A stretch of 64,000 nucleotides of DNA from SAR116 cluster bacterium AG-426-I14 (GTDB lineage: Bacteria; Pseudomonadota; Alphaproteobacteria; Puniceispirillales; Marisalimonadaceae), in contig QCNS01000008.1 of NCBI GenBank assembly GCA_003210055.1, forward strand, positions 1-64,000, read 5' to 3'. Below the pieces are notes generated by a model that was given only the letters and a program-made list of their open reading frames with translations, did no database searches and had not been told where the DNA came from. The position numbers were made by a program, and so were the translations under genes. Positions 38,489 through 48,681 of this stretch are shown piece by piece (position 1 is the first letter of the stretch; each line of letters begins with the position of its first letter).

Positions 38489-40516
38489 ATGTCTACAAAC
38501 AATGACAAAAACAAACAAAATTTAGAGAAAAACTTTGATTTAAAATCAAAATTTAAACCTGCAGGAGATCAACCTAAAGCAATAAATGACTTGATAAAAG
38601 GAATTAAAAATAAAGAAAAAGATCAAGTTTTATTAGGTGTGACTGGTTCGGGCAAAACTTTCACTATGGCTAACGTTATTAATACTCTAAACAGACCAGC
38701 TTTAATTATGGCACCAAATAAGACGCTAGCCGCTCAGCTTTATGGCGAAATGAAAGAATTTTTTCCTAAAAATGCCGTAGAATATTTTGTTTCTTATTAT
38801 GATTATTATCAACCAGAGGCATATGTACCTAGATCAGATACTTACATTGAAAAAGAAGCAAGTATAAATGAACAAATTGATAGAATGAGACATTCTGCAA
38901 CAAGATCACTTTTAGAAAGAAAAGATGTTATTATTGTTGCTTCAGTTTCATGTATTTACGGTATTGGTTCTGTTGAGACCTACTCTAAAATGACTGTTGA
39001 ATTAGTAATTGGTCAAAATATAACTAGACAAAACTTATTAAGAAATTTAACTGAATTACAATATAAAAGAAATGACCTTTCATTCCACAGAGGAACATTT
39101 AGAGTTAGAGGTGACATTGTAGAAATTTTTCCTGCTCATTATGAAAGTATTGCATGGAGAATTAATTTTTTTGGAGATGAAATAGAGGATCTTTATGAAA
39201 TTGATGCTTTGACAGGAAAAAAAAATAATAAATTAGAAAAAATTAAAATATTTGCGAATTCTCACTATGTCACTCCCAAGCCTACATTAACTCAAGCAAT
39301 AAAATCTATTAAAATAGAGCTTAAAAAAAGGTTAAATGAATTTTATGAAGAAAATAAACTGCTTGAAGCACAGAGATTGGAGCAAAGGACTAATTTTGAT
39401 TTAGCTATGATAGAAGCTACTGGAACTTGTCCTGGCATAGAAAATTACAGTAGATACTTATCTGGAAGAAATGAGGGAGAACCACCTCCAACATTATTTG
39501 AATATCTTCCAAATGATTCTATAATTTTTACTGACGAAAGTCATATTAGTGTAAGTCAAATAGGTGCGATGTATAAAGGTGATTTTAGTAGAAAGTCAAC
39601 TTTATCAGAATTTGGTTTCAGACTTCCATCTTGTTTGGATAATAGACCTTTAAAGTTTGAAGAATGGGAATATTTTAGACCTCAAACCATCTATGTCTCT
39701 GCCACCCCTGGAGAATGGGAATTGAATAAAACTCAAGGAGTATTTATTGAACAGTTAGTTCGCCCAACAGGTTTGGTAGATCCAAAAGTTCTTGTCAGAC
39801 CTACTAAAGACCAAGTAGATGATTTAATATTTGAATCTAAAAATGAGATCAAAAAAGAAAATAGAATTTTAGTTACTACTCTGACAAAAAAAATGGCCGA
39901 AGCTTTGACTGAATATATGCATGAAGCAGGTCTTAAAGTTAAGTATCTCCACTCTGACATAGATACTTTGGAAAGAGTTGAAATTATTAGAGATTTGAGA
40001 CTTGGTTCATTTGATGTTTTAATTGGAATAAATCTCCTTAGAGAGGGACTTGATATTCCTGAATGCTCACTTGTTGCCGTTTTAGATGCAGATAAAGAAG
40101 GATTTTTAAGATCAAAAACATCATTAGTTCAAACAATTGGAAGAGCAGCAAGAAACATAGATGGTAGAGTCATATTATATGCTGACGAAATTACCGGATC
40201 AATGAAATATGCTATTGATGAAACTGAAAGGAGAAGACAAAAACAGATGACTTTCAATAAGGAAAATAAAATATTTCCTAAAACCATTAAAAATAAGGTT
40301 ACAGATATACTTGAAGATATAGAAAATAATGAAAATGAAAAAGTTAACTTTATTAATAAAGATAAAAAAACAATTAAACAGAGTATTGAAGAATTACAAA
40401 AAGAAATGGAAAATGCCGCTATGAATCTAGAGTTTGAGGAAGCGGCAAAATTGAGAGATAAAATAAAATTTCTACAAAAAAAAGAACTTGGGTTATTGTC
40501 AATTATAAAATCATGA
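38489..40516 (+). CDS. uvrB: Excinuclease ABC subunit B
   Basis: Damage-verifying helicase-like subunit of nucleotide excision repair. It shows Walker [14 protein letters not shown], the beta-hairpin region [24 protein letters not shown], helicase motifs ATPGEWEL and [12 protein letters not shown], and a C-terminal UVR motif ([13 protein letters not shown]) that contacts UvrC. The length is 675 residues. Its stop overlaps the uvrC start by four bases, an unusually direct uvrB-uvrC coupling. Confidence 0.98.
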   Translation: MSTNNDKNKQNLEKNFDLKSKFKPAGDQPKAINDLIKGIKNKEKDQVLLGVTGSGKTFTMANVINTLNRPALIMAPNKTLAAQLYGEMKEFFPKNAVEYFVSYYDYYQPEAYVPRSDTYIEKEASINEQIDRMRHSATRSLLERKDVIIVASVSCIYGIGSVETYSKMTVELVIGQNITRQNLLRNLTELQYKRNDLSFHRGTFRVRGDIVEIFPAHYESIAWRINFFGDEIEDLYEIDALTGKKNNKLEKIKIFANSHYVTPKPTLTQAIKSIKIELKKRLNEFYEENKLLEAQRLEQRTNFDLAMIEATGTCPGIENYSRYLSGRNEGEPPPTLFEYLPNDSIIFTDESHISVSQIGAMYKGDFSRKSTLSEFGFRLPSCLDNRPLKFEEWEYFRPQTIYVSATPGEWELNKTQGVFIEQLVRPTGLVDPKVLVRPTKDQVDDLIFESKNEIKKENRILVTTLTKKMAEALTEYMHEAGLKVKYLHSDIDTLERVEIIRDLRLGSFDVLIGINLLREGLDIPECSLVAVLDADKEGFLRSKTSLVQTIGRAARNIDGRVILYADEITGSMKYAIDETERRRQKQMTFNKENKIFPKTIKNKVTDILEDIENNENEKVNFINKDKKTIKQSIEELQKEMENAAMNLEFEEAAKLRDKIKFLQKKELGLLSIIKS

Positions 40517-42381
40517 ATAATAAATCTGCAAAAAAAGAAGAAACTTTTTCCATAGGTATTGCACTTCTCAAAGAGGAATTAAAAACTATTCCCTCAAAAC
40601 CTGGTATCTATAAATTTTTAGATAGTGAAAATAAAATACTTTACATAGGTAAAGCTAAAAATTTATTAAAAAGAGTAAGTTTTTATACTCAACCAAAAAG
40701 ATTAAATACTAGGTTAACAAAAATGATTGGAAACCTAAGAAGTATCAATGTTGAAATAACAAACACAGAAGTTGAAGCTTTATTATTGGAGTCAAATTTA
40801 ATCAAAAAATTTCAACCAATTTATAATATTTTGTTAAAAGATGATAAAAGCTTTAGTTCAATTTATATATCTACTAAAGAGGAATTTCCTCAGATTTCTT
40901 CTCATAGAGGGAAAAAGAATAAGGTCGGAGAATATTTTGGTCCATTTATTTCAAGAGGTGCTATATACAAGACTCTTGAAACAATTCAAAAGATTTTTTT
41001 ACTTAGGAACTGCACTGACAACGTATTTTATTCAAGAAAGAGACCTTGTCTTCAATACCAAATTAAAAGATGCTGTGCACCATGTGTAAATCTAATTAGT
41101 AAAAATGATTATAAAAAGAAAGTAAGTGAGTCTATAAATTTTTTATCTGGGAATACAAAAGTTGTAAAAGACTCTATTGCAAAAAAAATGAGAATAGAGT
41201 CTTCAAAACAAAATTATGAAAAAGCAGCAATTTATAGAAATAGACTCCAAGCATTAGCTGATATAACAGCATTTCAAACCATCAATAATGAAAATATTGA
41301 AGACTTAGATGTTTTGATTGTTAAAAAAGAAAATACATATGCAGTTGTTCAAACAACTATTTTTAGGTCAGGAAGTAATTACGGATCCACCCAATTTTTT
41401 CCGAGAATAAACTCAGAAGATACGCTCGAAGAAATTTTAGAAGCTTTTATTAGCCAATTTTATAATAATCATTTGCCTCCAAAATTAATATTAGTTAATT
41501 GTTTACCAGAAAATGCTAGTTTAATACAAAAATTTTTATCAAAGATCTTAAAATCTAATTCCGTTATTCAACTCCCAAAAAGAGGTTTGAAACTTGAAAT
41601 TTTAAAAAACTGTGAAAAAAATGCTACAGAAGTTTTAAATAGAAAAATTTTTGAACGTTCATCTAATCGAAAAAATTTAGAGTTATTTTCTAAAAAATTC
41701 AAAATTAAATCCAATCTAAATAAAATTGAAGTTTATGATAACTCGCACATCCAAGGTAGTTACTCTATTGGTGCAATGATATCTTTTTCTGAGGAAGGAT
41801 TTTTAAAATCATCTTATAGAAAATTTAATTTTTCTAATATTAAACAAAATAATTCAGGTGTAAAAATAAATAACGATTATTTAATGATGGAAAAAATGAT
41901 AGAAAGAAGATTTAAAAAAAATTCAACATTAGTATTTCCTGAAGTAGTAATAATTGATGGAGGAAAAGGTCATTTAAAAATAGTTTCAGAAATATTGGAA
42001 AAATTATCGTTAAATAATATTTTTTTATTAGCTATTGCAAAAGGAAATAAAAGAAATGATGGAAATGAAAAGTTCTATATAAACTTGAATGAATTTATTG
42101 AATTAGATAAATATGATCCATTAAGATTTTTTATTCAAAACCTGCGTGATGAAGCTCACAGATTTGCTATAGGAGTTCACAGGAACAAAAGAAATAAAAG
42201 TTTGTTTGTTAACCCTTTAGATGAAATTAATGGCATTGGTCAAAAAAGAAAACAGAATCTTTTAAATTATTTTGGTTCAGCTAAAGCTGTTAAAAAGGCA
42301 AGTTTAACCGATTTAATGAAAGTACCTAATTTAAACAAAAAAACCGCGCAAACTATATATAATTTTTTTAATGATAGTTGA
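40513..42381 (+). CDS. uvrC: Excinuclease ABC subunit C
   Basis: Dual-incision nuclease of nucleotide excision repair. An N-terminal GIY-YIG domain ([20 protein letters not shown]) makes the 3' cut. A UVR motif at about 210-245 follows ([19 protein letters not shown]). The RNase H-like C-terminal nuclease has [16 protein letters not shown] and [13 protein letters not shown], and a helix-hairpin-helix pair ends the protein. The length is 622 residues. It is followed by pgsA, moaD and moaE, a conserved alphaproteobacterial order. Confidence 0.98.
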   Translation: MNNKSAKKEETFSIGIALLKEELKTIPSKPGIYKFLDSENKILYIGKAKNLLKRVSFYTQPKRLNTRLTKMIGNLRSINVEITNTEVEALLLESNLIKKFQPIYNILLKDDKSFSSIYISTKEEFPQISSHRGKKNKVGEYFGPFISRGAIYKTLETIQKIFLLRNCTDNVFYSRKRPCLQYQIKRCCAPCVNLISKNDYKKKVSESINFLSGNTKVVKDSIAKKMRIESSKQNYEKAAIYRNRLQALADITAFQTINNENIEDLDVLIVKKENTYAVVQTTIFRSGSNYGSTQFFPRINSEDTLEEILEAFISQFYNNHLPPKLILVNCLPENASLIQKFLSKILKSNSVIQLPKRGLKLEILKNCEKNATEVLNRKIFERSSNRKNLELFSKKFKIKSNLNKIEVYDNSHIQGSYSIGAMISFSEEGFLKSSYRKFNFSNIKQNNSGVKINNDYLMMEKMIERRFKKNSTLVFPEVVIIDGGKGHLKIVSEILEKLSLNNIFLLAIAKGNKRNDGNEKFYINLNEFIELDKYDPLRFFIQNLRDEAHRFAIGVHRNKRNKSLFVNPLDEINGIGQKRKQNLLNYFGSAKAVKKASLTDLMKVPNLNKKTAQTIYNFFNDS

Positions 42382-42406
42382 TCAAAATTGTTTAAAATAG
42401 TATTAA

Positions 42407-42979
42407 ATGGCAAAAATTATTCAAAAAACTTTACCAAATATTCTAACTTCTTTTCGTTGTATCAGTGCTTTAATAGTTCCTATTTTGATTGTTTATGGAG
42501 ATGAGGTAGGAGCTATTATTGCACCAGTAATATTTATAATAGCTTGTTTTACCGATTTTTTTGATGGTTATTTTGCAAGAAAATATAATGTTGTTTCTAA
42601 TTATGGAAGAATAATTGATCCTGTCGCTGACAAAATGCTAGTAGTTGGAACTTTATTTGCACTTTGTTCAGAAAACTTTTTTAACTATCATTATACCTTT
42701 ATACCTGCATTTTTGATAATAATGCGCGAAATCCTTATTAGTGGCTTAAGAGAACAAGTAGCAAAAAATAAAAACATAATCCACGTATCAATTTTAGCAA
42801 AATGGAAAACCACTTTTCAAATGACCGCATGTTCATCCTACTTAATATTGAGGTCACATGAGTATTTTTTTAACTCTTTGTTAGTAGAGTATATATCTAT
42901 TATGTTGATTTGGGTTGCTGCATTTATTACAATTATTACGTGTTACGATTATTTAAAACAAGTTTGGTCAAATTTATAA
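42407..42979 (+). CDS. pgsA: CDP-diacylglycerol-glycerol-3-phosphate 3-phosphatidyltransferase
   Basis: Inner-membrane enzyme committing CDP-diacylglycerol to phosphatidylglycerol. The CDP-alcohol phosphatidyltransferase signature is present: FDGYFARKYN, then GRIIDPVADKMLV at about residues 48-76, with several membrane helices. The length is 190 residues. It lies 25 bases after uvrC. Confidence 0.95.
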   Translation: MAKIIQKTLPNILTSFRCISALIVPILIVYGDEVGAIIAPVIFIIACFTDFFDGYFARKYNVVSNYGRIIDPVADKMLVVGTLFALCSENFFNYHYTFIPAFLIIMREILISGLREQVAKNKNIIHVSILAKWKTTFQMTACSSYLILRSHEYFFNSLLVEYISIMLIWVAAFITIITCYDYLKQVWSNL

Positions 42980-42997
42980 TTTTTTTGGATAAAAGAT

Positions 42998-43249
42998 ATG
43001 ATTATTAAATATTTTTCATGGGTGAAAGATCTCGCAGAAACAAATGAAGAATCCATTGAATTACCTGAAAATGTAAAAGACATAAAAGATTTGATAAGTT
43101 TTTTAGAAAAAAAAAATAAAAAGTATAAAGAAATATTTTCAAAAAAACATTTGATTAAAATTGCAGTTAATAAAGAGTATGTTAACACTTCTTTTAAGAT
43201 AAATAAAAATGACGAAATAGCTTTTTTCCCTCCGGTTACTGGAGGATAG
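42998..43249 (+). CDS. moaD: Molybdopterin synthase sulfur-carrier subunit MoaD
   Basis: Ubiquitin-fold sulfur carrier for the dithiolene of molybdopterin. It has 83 residues and ends in the required FFPPVTGG; the terminal Gly is thiocarboxylated. It sits two bases before moaE, and the pair would form the synthase. The cofactor could serve MsrP encoded in this window. Confidence 0.93.
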   Translation: MIIKYFSWVKDLAETNEESIELPENVKDIKDLISFLEKKNKKYKEIFSKKHLIKIAVNKEYVNTSFKINKNDEIAFFPPVTGG

Positions 43250-43251
43250 CT

Positions 43252-43716
43252 GTGAATGTCATAACACCTAAGATAAAAATACAAAATGCAGACTTTGATA
43301 CAAATTATGAAAATAATAATTTAATAGTTAAGAACAGTGGTGCTCTTGTAAATTTTGTAGGAACTGTCAGAGGTAATTTACAAAGTTCAGAAAAAATATT
43401 GTCGATGACTTTGGAACATTATCCAGGTATGACAGAAAACGAAATATTAAATATAGTAAACAAAGCGATAAAAAAATGGGAGATAGAAAACGTAACTGTT
43501 ATTCATCGAGTTGGAAAACTTTTCCCTAGAGATAACATTGTTTATGTAGGTGTAAGTTCAAGACATAGACAAAATGCATTTGATGCATGTAACTTTATAA
43601 TTGATTGGCTCAAGACTAATGCACCTTTTTGGAAATCAGAGGAGATTGAAGGTGCAAAAAACTGGGTCAAAGCAAGAGATGAAGATACCTTAGCTCTAAA
43701 AAAATGGGATAACTAA
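43252..43716 (+). CDS. moaE: Molybdopterin synthase catalytic subunit MoaE
   Basis: Accepts sulfur from MoaD and converts precursor Z to molybdopterin. The conserved FVGTVRG (Arg), GVSSRHRQNAFDAC and the Lys pair in APFWKSEEIEGAKNWVKA are visible. The length is 154 residues. The start at 43252 is a GTG two bases after the moaD stop. Confidence 0.94.
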   Translation: MNVITPKIKIQNADFDTNYENNNLIVKNSGALVNFVGTVRGNLQSSEKILSMTLEHYPGMTENEILNIVNKAIKKWEIENVTVIHRVGKLFPRDNIVYVGVSSRHRQNAFDACNFIIDWLKTNAPFWKSEEIEGAKNWVKARDEDTLALKKWDN

Positions 43717-43720
43717 ATTA

Positions 43721-44596
43721 TCATTTTTTTACTAATTCAGTGTAGCACTCGATAAGTTTATTAGAAAGATCACCTGGCTTGAATTTATAAATCCCACCTA
43801 TTTCTTGAACAGGCGTTACTTCTGCAGCTGTTCCCGTTAAAAAACATTCCTCCGCTTTTTCCATTTCTTCTGGCATTATTGACCTTTCAATAGTGTCCAC
43901 GCCTAATTTTCTAGCTAGCTCAATTACAGTTCTTCTTGTAATACCATCTAAAAAACAATCAGGCTTTGGTGTATGCAAATTCCCATCTGGCATTTTAAAA
44001 AAAATGTTTGCACCAGTTGCCTCAGCAACTTGACCTCTCCAATCCAACATAAGCGCATCGCTATACCCTTTTGCTTCTGCGTCATGTTTAGATAATGTAC
44101 AAATCATATAAAGACCTGCAGCTTTAACATGGACTGGAGCTGTTTTTGGATCTGGTCTTTTCCATTTTGCAATATCAAGTTTAATACCTTTCATTTTTTG
44201 TTCTGGATCGAAGTAGCTTGGCCAAGCCCAAGCCGCTATAGCAACATTAATTTTTGTAGTTTGTGCAGATACAGCCATCATTTCGCTCCCTCTCCAAACT
44301 ACTGGCCTTACATAAGCATCAGAGAAACCATTCTCTTTTAAGGTGGAATTTTTTGCTTCTAGGATTTCTTCAACAGTGAATGGTATCTTCATATCCATAG
44401 TTTTAGCCGCATTAAATAATCTCTCAGTATGCTCTTTTGATTTAAAAATTTTACCATTATAAGCCCTTTCACCCTCAAAGACTGAACTAGCATAATGAAG
44501 ACCGTGATTTAGAACATGAACATTTGCTTTTTTCCATTCAACTAATTCACCATTGAACCATATTTTTCCTTCTCTATTTTCAAATGATTGTTCCAC
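43721..44596 (-). CDS. ilvE: Branched-chain amino acid aminotransferase
   Basis: Fold-type IV PLP enzyme for the last step of Ile, Leu and Val synthesis. Motifs are GEREYNGK-like FEGERAYNGKIFKS, the PLP-Lys in APVHVKAAGLYMI, VAEATGANIFF and FLTGTAAEVTPV. The open frame extends to 44638, but I take the GTG at 44596 (VEQSFENREGK), which has an AAGAGG ribosome site seven bases upstream and matches the family N-terminus. That gives 291 residues. It is convergent with moaE, with only a few bases between. Confidence 0.9.
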   Translation of the reverse strand: MEQSFENREGKIWFNGELVEWKKANVHVLNHGLHYASSVFEGERAYNGKIFKSKEHTERLFNAAKTMDMKIPFTVEEILEAKNSTLKENGFSDAYVRPVVWRGSEMMAVSAQTTKINVAIAAWAWPSYFDPEQKMKGIKLDIAKWKRPDPKTAPVHVKAAGLYMICTLSKHDAEAKGYSDALMLDWRGQVAEATGANIFFKMPDGNLHTPKPDCFLDGITRRTVIELARKLGVDTIERSIMPEEMEKAEECFLTGTAAEVTPVQEIGGIYKFKPGDLSNKLIECYTELVKK

Positions 44597-44738
44597 TAAA
44601 AACCTCTTAAATATTGCTGCATAAAATAATATTAACAAATTACTAGAATTTTTAAAAAATTGTAACTAATAAATTTATAATATTGTTTAAAATAAATTTG
44701 ATTTAATTTAACTATAGATAATATATATATAGACATAT

Positions 44739-44756
44739 AAGGAGATTTATAAAATT
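44739..44756 (+). promoter_or_regulatory. Ribosome binding site that sets a non-canonical ompR start
   Basis: AAGGAG at 44739-44744 is a strong Shine-Dalgarno sequence. The only plausible in-frame initiation codon at the right distance is ATT at 44754-44756, nine bases on. No ATG, GTG or TTG occurs in the ompR frame between the in-frame stop at 44730-44732 and the TTG at 44814. Confidence 0.55.
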
Positions 44757-45446
44757 TTAGAAATAAATCCACATATTCTTATTATTGACGACGATGAAAG
44801 ATTAAGAAATTTATTGCGAAGATTTCTTGTTAGCAAAGAATTTTTAGTAACTGATGCAAAAGATACGATTAATGCTAAACAAATTATGAATAGTATTATT
44901 TTTGACTTAGTAGTTCTAGACATCATGATGCCTGGTCAAAATGGTTTAGATTTTTTAAAAGAAATTAGACAAAATAGTAAAGTGCCAGTATTAATGTTGA
45001 CAGCTATGTCTACTCCTGAAAATAGACTTGATGGTCTTGAAACAGGAGCAGATGATTACATGACAAAACCATTTGAACCAAAGGAACTTCTGCTAAGAAT
45101 TCAAAATATATTGAAAAGAAATAGTAATTTAAATTTTAATAAAACCAATTTAGATCTTGAATTTGGTCCATTTTTTTTTAATTTAGATACTCAAAACTTA
45201 TATAAAAATGGTATATCAGTTCATCTAACAACATCAGAACAAAACTTATTGAAATGCTTTGCAGAATCACCAAATAAAGCACTTTCAAGAGATGATTTAA
45301 ATAATATGCTTGGTGGTAAAATGGAGATAAGATCTATAGATGTTGCAATTACAAGAATTAGAAAAAAAATTGAACAAGATCAAAGATACCCAATCTATCT
45401 GCAAACTGTAAGAGGAATTGGTTGGATGCTAAAAACACATAATTAA
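44754..45446 (+). CDS. ompR: OmpR-family response regulator
   Basis: DNA-binding response regulator paired with the EnvZ-like kinase 24 bases downstream. The receiver domain has the acidic pocket IIDDDER, phospho-acceptor Asp in LVVLDIMMPGQNG, the Thr in MLTAMS and the Lys in MTKPFEP. The C-terminal winged helix has DVAITRIRKKIEQD and YLQTVRGIGWML. I propose an ATT start at 44754, giving 230 residues. The first canonical start codon in frame (TTG 44814) would delete the acidic pocket and first strand. A sequencing error is the other explanation. Confidence 0.88.
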   Translation: MLEINPHILIIDDDERLRNLLRRFLVSKEFLVTDAKDTINAKQIMNSIIFDLVVLDIMMPGQNGLDFLKEIRQNSKVPVLMLTAMSTPENRLDGLETGADDYMTKPFEPKELLLRIQNILKRNSNLNFNKTNLDLEFGPFFFNLDTQNLYKNGISVHLTTSEQNLLKCFAESPNKALSRDDLNNMLGGKMEIRSIDVAITRIRKKIEQDQRYPIYLQTVRGIGWMLKTHN

Positions 45447-45470
45447 AAATTAAGTTTTGGAATTGTAAAT

Positions 45471-46781
45471 ATGCGCTTGAGAAATGTTACACCGAAAAGT
45501 CTATTTGGACGAATGTTAGCAATTATTCTTGTGCCAATTATTTTAGTTCAAATCATATCCGTTTTTATATTTTACGAAAGACATTGGGACTCAGTTTCAA
45601 GACATATGTCTAGTAATTTGGCAAATGATTTAGGTTTCTTGATAGATGAGCTTGGGCCAAGTCCATCCAACGAGCAAAGAGCGCTGTCTGCAACAAGAGC
45701 TAGACAATATTTTGGAATTATTTTTTACTGGTTTGAAGGTGGAATTTTAAAACCGAATCAACTTTTAGAAAATAAATTTACTAACTTTAAATTAGCACTA
45801 CAAAATAGAATTAAAAAACCCTTCTATTTGTCAACAGAGGAAAATACAGGAAGAATAATAGTCGATATCCAACTCGCAAATGGAATCGTGAGAATGAATA
45901 TAGATAAAAAACGGTTGTTTGTCTCAACTGGATTAACTTTTATCATGTGGTCAATTGGTGCATCAGTGATTTTATTTTCAATTGCTATAATCTTTTTACG
46001 AGGTCAAGTAAGACCAATTTTAAGACTAGCTCAAGCTGCAAGACAAATTGGTTTTGGGAGAGATGTAACTAATTATCAAATTGAAGGTGCAACGGAAGTT
46101 CGTCTTGCTGGCAGAGCTTTTCAAGCTATGCGTCATAGATTAAAACGCCAAATTACTGAACGGATGGACTTGTTAGCTGGTGTAAGTCATGACCTACGTA
46201 CTCCTATAACAAGAATGAAGCTTCAATTAGCTATGAGTGATCATAAAAATGGTATAGAAAATGAGTTAGAGGAAGATTTAAATGAAATGGAAAACATGAT
46301 TGATAGTTATTTAGACTTTGCCCGTAACGAGAGAGAAGAGGAGATGGTAGAAGCTAGTTTATTTAAAATAATCCAACAAGCAGCAAAACTCTCAGATCCA
46401 AAACAAAAAAATATTCATATTCTCCCTCCTACAAATGATATACCAATTTTTCCAATGCAAGTCAGATCAATAAATCGTGCATTGACAAATTTATTTGATA
46501 ACGCTGTAAAATATGCTGGAAAAACGAACGTAACAACTCAAGTGTTTGATGACCATTGTGAGGTATTTATAGATGATAATGGCCCTGGTATACCTAGAGA
46601 AAAAAGAGATGAGGCTCTACTTCCCTTCAATAGATTAGAACATTCGAGGAATAAAAATACGGGTGGAACAGGTTTAGGCTTGTCAATAGCTAATAATTCT
46701 ATTTTAGCACATGGTGGTCAATTGTTCCTAGAAGATAGTCCACTTGGAGGACTTAGAGTTAAGATATTATTACCATTATAA
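45471..46781 (+). CDS. envZ: EnvZ-type sensor histidine kinase
   Basis: Inner-membrane sensor kinase that phosphorylates the preceding regulator. Membrane helices lie at about residues 13-35 and 153-176, flanking a periplasmic domain of about 115 residues. HAMP follows to about 229. The phospho-acceptor His is residue 240 in AGVSHDLRTPITRMK. The ATPase domain has an N-box (NLFDNAVKYAG), DDNGPGIPREKRDE and GGTGLGLSIANN. The length is 436 residues. The signal sensed is unknown; osmotic or envelope stress is the family theme. Confidence 0.93.
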   Translation: MRLRNVTPKSLFGRMLAIILVPIILVQIISVFIFYERHWDSVSRHMSSNLANDLGFLIDELGPSPSNEQRALSATRARQYFGIIFYWFEGGILKPNQLLENKFTNFKLALQNRIKKPFYLSTEENTGRIIVDIQLANGIVRMNIDKKRLFVSTGLTFIMWSIGASVILFSIAIIFLRGQVRPILRLAQAARQIGFGRDVTNYQIEGATEVRLAGRAFQAMRHRLKRQITERMDLLAGVSHDLRTPITRMKLQLAMSDHKNGIENELEEDLNEMENMIDSYLDFARNEREEEMVEASLFKIIQQAAKLSDPKQKNIHILPPTNDIPIFPMQVRSINRALTNLFDNAVKYAGKTNVTTQVFDDHCEVFIDDNGPGIPREKRDEALLPFNRLEHSRNKNTGGTGLGLSIANNSILAHGGQLFLEDSPLGGLRVKILLPL

Positions 46782-46785
46782 CTTT

Positions 46786-47379
46786 TTATGTTTCATTAAA
46801 AATAAAATTTATTTCAAAAAGCTTTTTTAAATCATTATCTACTTCTCTCATAATTAAATTTATATTTTCAGTTTCATCATTTAAAAAATTATTTATATTC
46901 TTTACAAACAGTCCATTTAACAGAATAGCTTTTAAATTTAGCTTTACAAAATTGGTTTTATCTCCAGATAATTTCAGTAATTTTAACATAAAAAAATGAT
47001 TATCTAATAATAATACGTTGAAGTTTATAAATTTTTTATTTAAATTGTTACTCATTCTAGAAATTGCAAACTTATAATGAAGTAAGTTTTCAAATCTAAG
47101 AAAAATTCCTTCTAATATTATTTCAAAATTTGTTAACATTTCATTTGATGTTTCTTTTTGAAGCTCAAAAATAATTTTATTATCTAAGTTTTTTAAAAAA
47201 ATCTTTAAAAAGATTAAATTGTTTGTTTTTTCTTCAAAGGGATACATAGACTGTAAATCACTAAGTTTAATTTTTGTTTTTTTTGAAATTTTTTCTAATG
47301 AATAATCATCTTCTTTATGATCCATGAGTATATCCATAAAAGTCTTTACAACCTTATTTTCTATTTCTACAAAATTCAT
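46786..47379 (-). CDS. TetR/COQ9-like helical protein
   Basis: A 197-residue all-helical protein. Residues about 20-50 (DYSLEKISKKTKIKLSDLQSMYPF) resemble the helix-turn-helix of TetR regulators. COQ9-type ubiquinone proteins share that fold. It lies just downstream of proC and near ubiK, where Alphaproteobacteria often carry a TetR-like gene. The sequence is Lys/Asn/Leu-rich and weakly conserved, so I cannot say whether it binds DNA, lipid or neither. It ends five bases from the envZ stop on the other strand. Confidence 0.55.
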   Translation of the reverse strand: MNFVEIENKVVKTFMDILMDHKEDDYSLEKISKKTKIKLSDLQSMYPFEEKTNNLIFLKIFLKNLDNKIIFELQKETSNEMLTNFEIILEGIFLRFENLLHYKFAISRMSNNLNKKFINFNVLLLDNHFFMLKLLKLSGDKTNFVKLNLKAILLNGLFVKNINNFLNDETENINLIMREVDNDLKKLFEINFIFNET

Positions 47380-47389
47380 TTTTAATAAC

Positions 47390-48199
47390 TCAACTATTAC
47401 CTAACTCTTTGGCTCTTTTTACCGCTGCATTTAGAGTCTTAGTAAAAATTTTATTAAGCCCGTTTTTGTTGTTCATTAAAATTGATAACGCAGCTTCGGT
47501 AGTTCCACCAGGACTTGTGACATCTTTGCGCAATTTTGAAAGGTTTTGTTTTGTTTCTTTCAAAAGCTTGGCAGAACCAATAAAAGTCTGAAATGCTAAA
47601 ATTTCAGATTCATTTTTTTTTAAACCTAATTTTACTCCAACTTCAGTCAAAACTTCGGTTAAATAAAAGTAATATGCTGGACCAGATCCTGAAATTGAGG
47701 TAACAATATCAATTAATTTTTCATTTTTTAATAAAATAATTTCACCAATTGATTTTAAAATTATTTTAATATTTTCTATTTCTTTTTTCAAAATATTTGT
47801 TGAGTTATAAATGCCAGTAACTCCCGATAAAACTGACGAAGGTAAGTTTGGCATTGCTCTTACAATTTTAATTTCTTTTGATATTTTTTCTTTAAACCAT
47901 GTAGTAGATATACCAGCCACAATTGAAATAAAAATAATGTTTTTTTTGTAAATTTTTTTAAGGTAATCAATTATGTCTTTTAATTGTTGAGGTTTTATTG
48001 CAATTAAAATTACATCTGGACTTTTTTTTGCTTCAAAATAGTCTTCAAAAGAATTGTAAAAAATAATATTATTTTTCTTTGAACTTGAAACTTTTTCTTT
48101 TTCAATAACAGAAATCTCTATTTTTAATTTTTTTTTCAACCAGCCTCTTGCTAGTGATGAACCCATTTTTCCGAAACCAATTAATAAAATTTTCGTCAT
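47390..48199 (-). CDS. proC: Pyrroline-5-carboxylate reductase
   Basis: NAD(P)H-dependent last step of proline synthesis. The Rossmann motif LLIGFGKMGSSLARGW opens the protein. VRAMPNLPSSVLSGVTG and ISGSGPAYYFYLTEVL with DVTSPGGTTEAALSIL give the substrate site. The open frame reaches 48247, but I take the ATG at 48199 (MTKILL), where the nucleotide-binding strand should begin. That gives 269 residues. It lies between ubiK and the TetR-like gene. Confidence 0.94.
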   Translation of the reverse strand: MTKILLIGFGKMGSSLARGWLKKKLKIEISVIEKEKVSSSKKNNIIFYNSFEDYFEAKKSPDVILIAIKPQQLKDIIDYLKKIYKKNIIFISIVAGISTTWFKEKISKEIKIVRAMPNLPSSVLSGVTGIYNSTNILKKEIENIKIILKSIGEIILLKNEKLIDIVTSISGSGPAYYFYLTEVLTEVGVKLGLKKNESEILAFQTFIGSAKLLKETKQNLSKLRKDVTSPGGTTEAALSILMNNKNGLNKIFTKTLNAAVKRAKELGNS

Positions 48200-48374
48200 T
48201 TTTAATAAAATATTAAATGTTTTAATATTTTTGTTTAACACAAACAACTGTGTATATACAATTTTATTTTAAAACAATTTATGTTAAAAGGATAAAATTT
48301 ATCTTTGTATTGTTTTACAAACTTTATTCAACTAATAGATTTCATGAGAGTATCAATATACTTAAATAAATAAA

Positions 48375-48605
48375 TTATTTTTTCTTTTTAAGAAAATTTA
48401 TTTCAGCATAAAGTTGATTAACTCTATCTTCTAAAGCATGAAAGTCCTCTCTGGATACATAACCTTTTGAATTCATAATCTTCTGAATCTTGTTTTGGAT
48501 TAAGTTATCGATTTCATTTTTCAAGCCTGAAAACGTTGAGATAAAACCTGACGTAACTGACTTTATGTCACTAAACAACATTTTATTTTTATTCATATTA
48601 CTCAC
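48375..48605 (-). CDS. ubiK: Ubiquinone biosynthesis accessory factor UbiK (BMFP family)
   Basis: A 76-residue coiled-coil protein of the BMFP/DUF526 family, which assists aerobic ubiquinone synthesis with UbiJ in characterised bacteria. The C-terminal pattern YVSREDFHALEDRVNQLYAEI followed by a Lys-rich tail is diagnostic (shown at about residues 49-69). Functionally it suits the polyprenyl synthase and cytochrome bc1 genes in this window. The 175 bases between it and proC look like plain AT-rich spacer. Confidence 0.85.
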   Translation of the reverse strand: MSNMNKNKMLFSDIKSVTSGFISTFSGLKNEIDNLIQNKIQKIMNSKGYVSREDFHALEDRVNQLYAEINFLKKKK

Positions 48606-48681
48606 TTAATTTGATAGTTTATATTGATATTGTTATTAAATAAAAATTTACAATTATTAATATATTTATATCCTAATTAAT

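Noticed and set aside
44814-45446. TTG start for the OmpR-type regulator
   Set aside because: It would remove the first beta strand and the acidic Asp cluster needed for phosphorylation, and it has no ribosome binding site.
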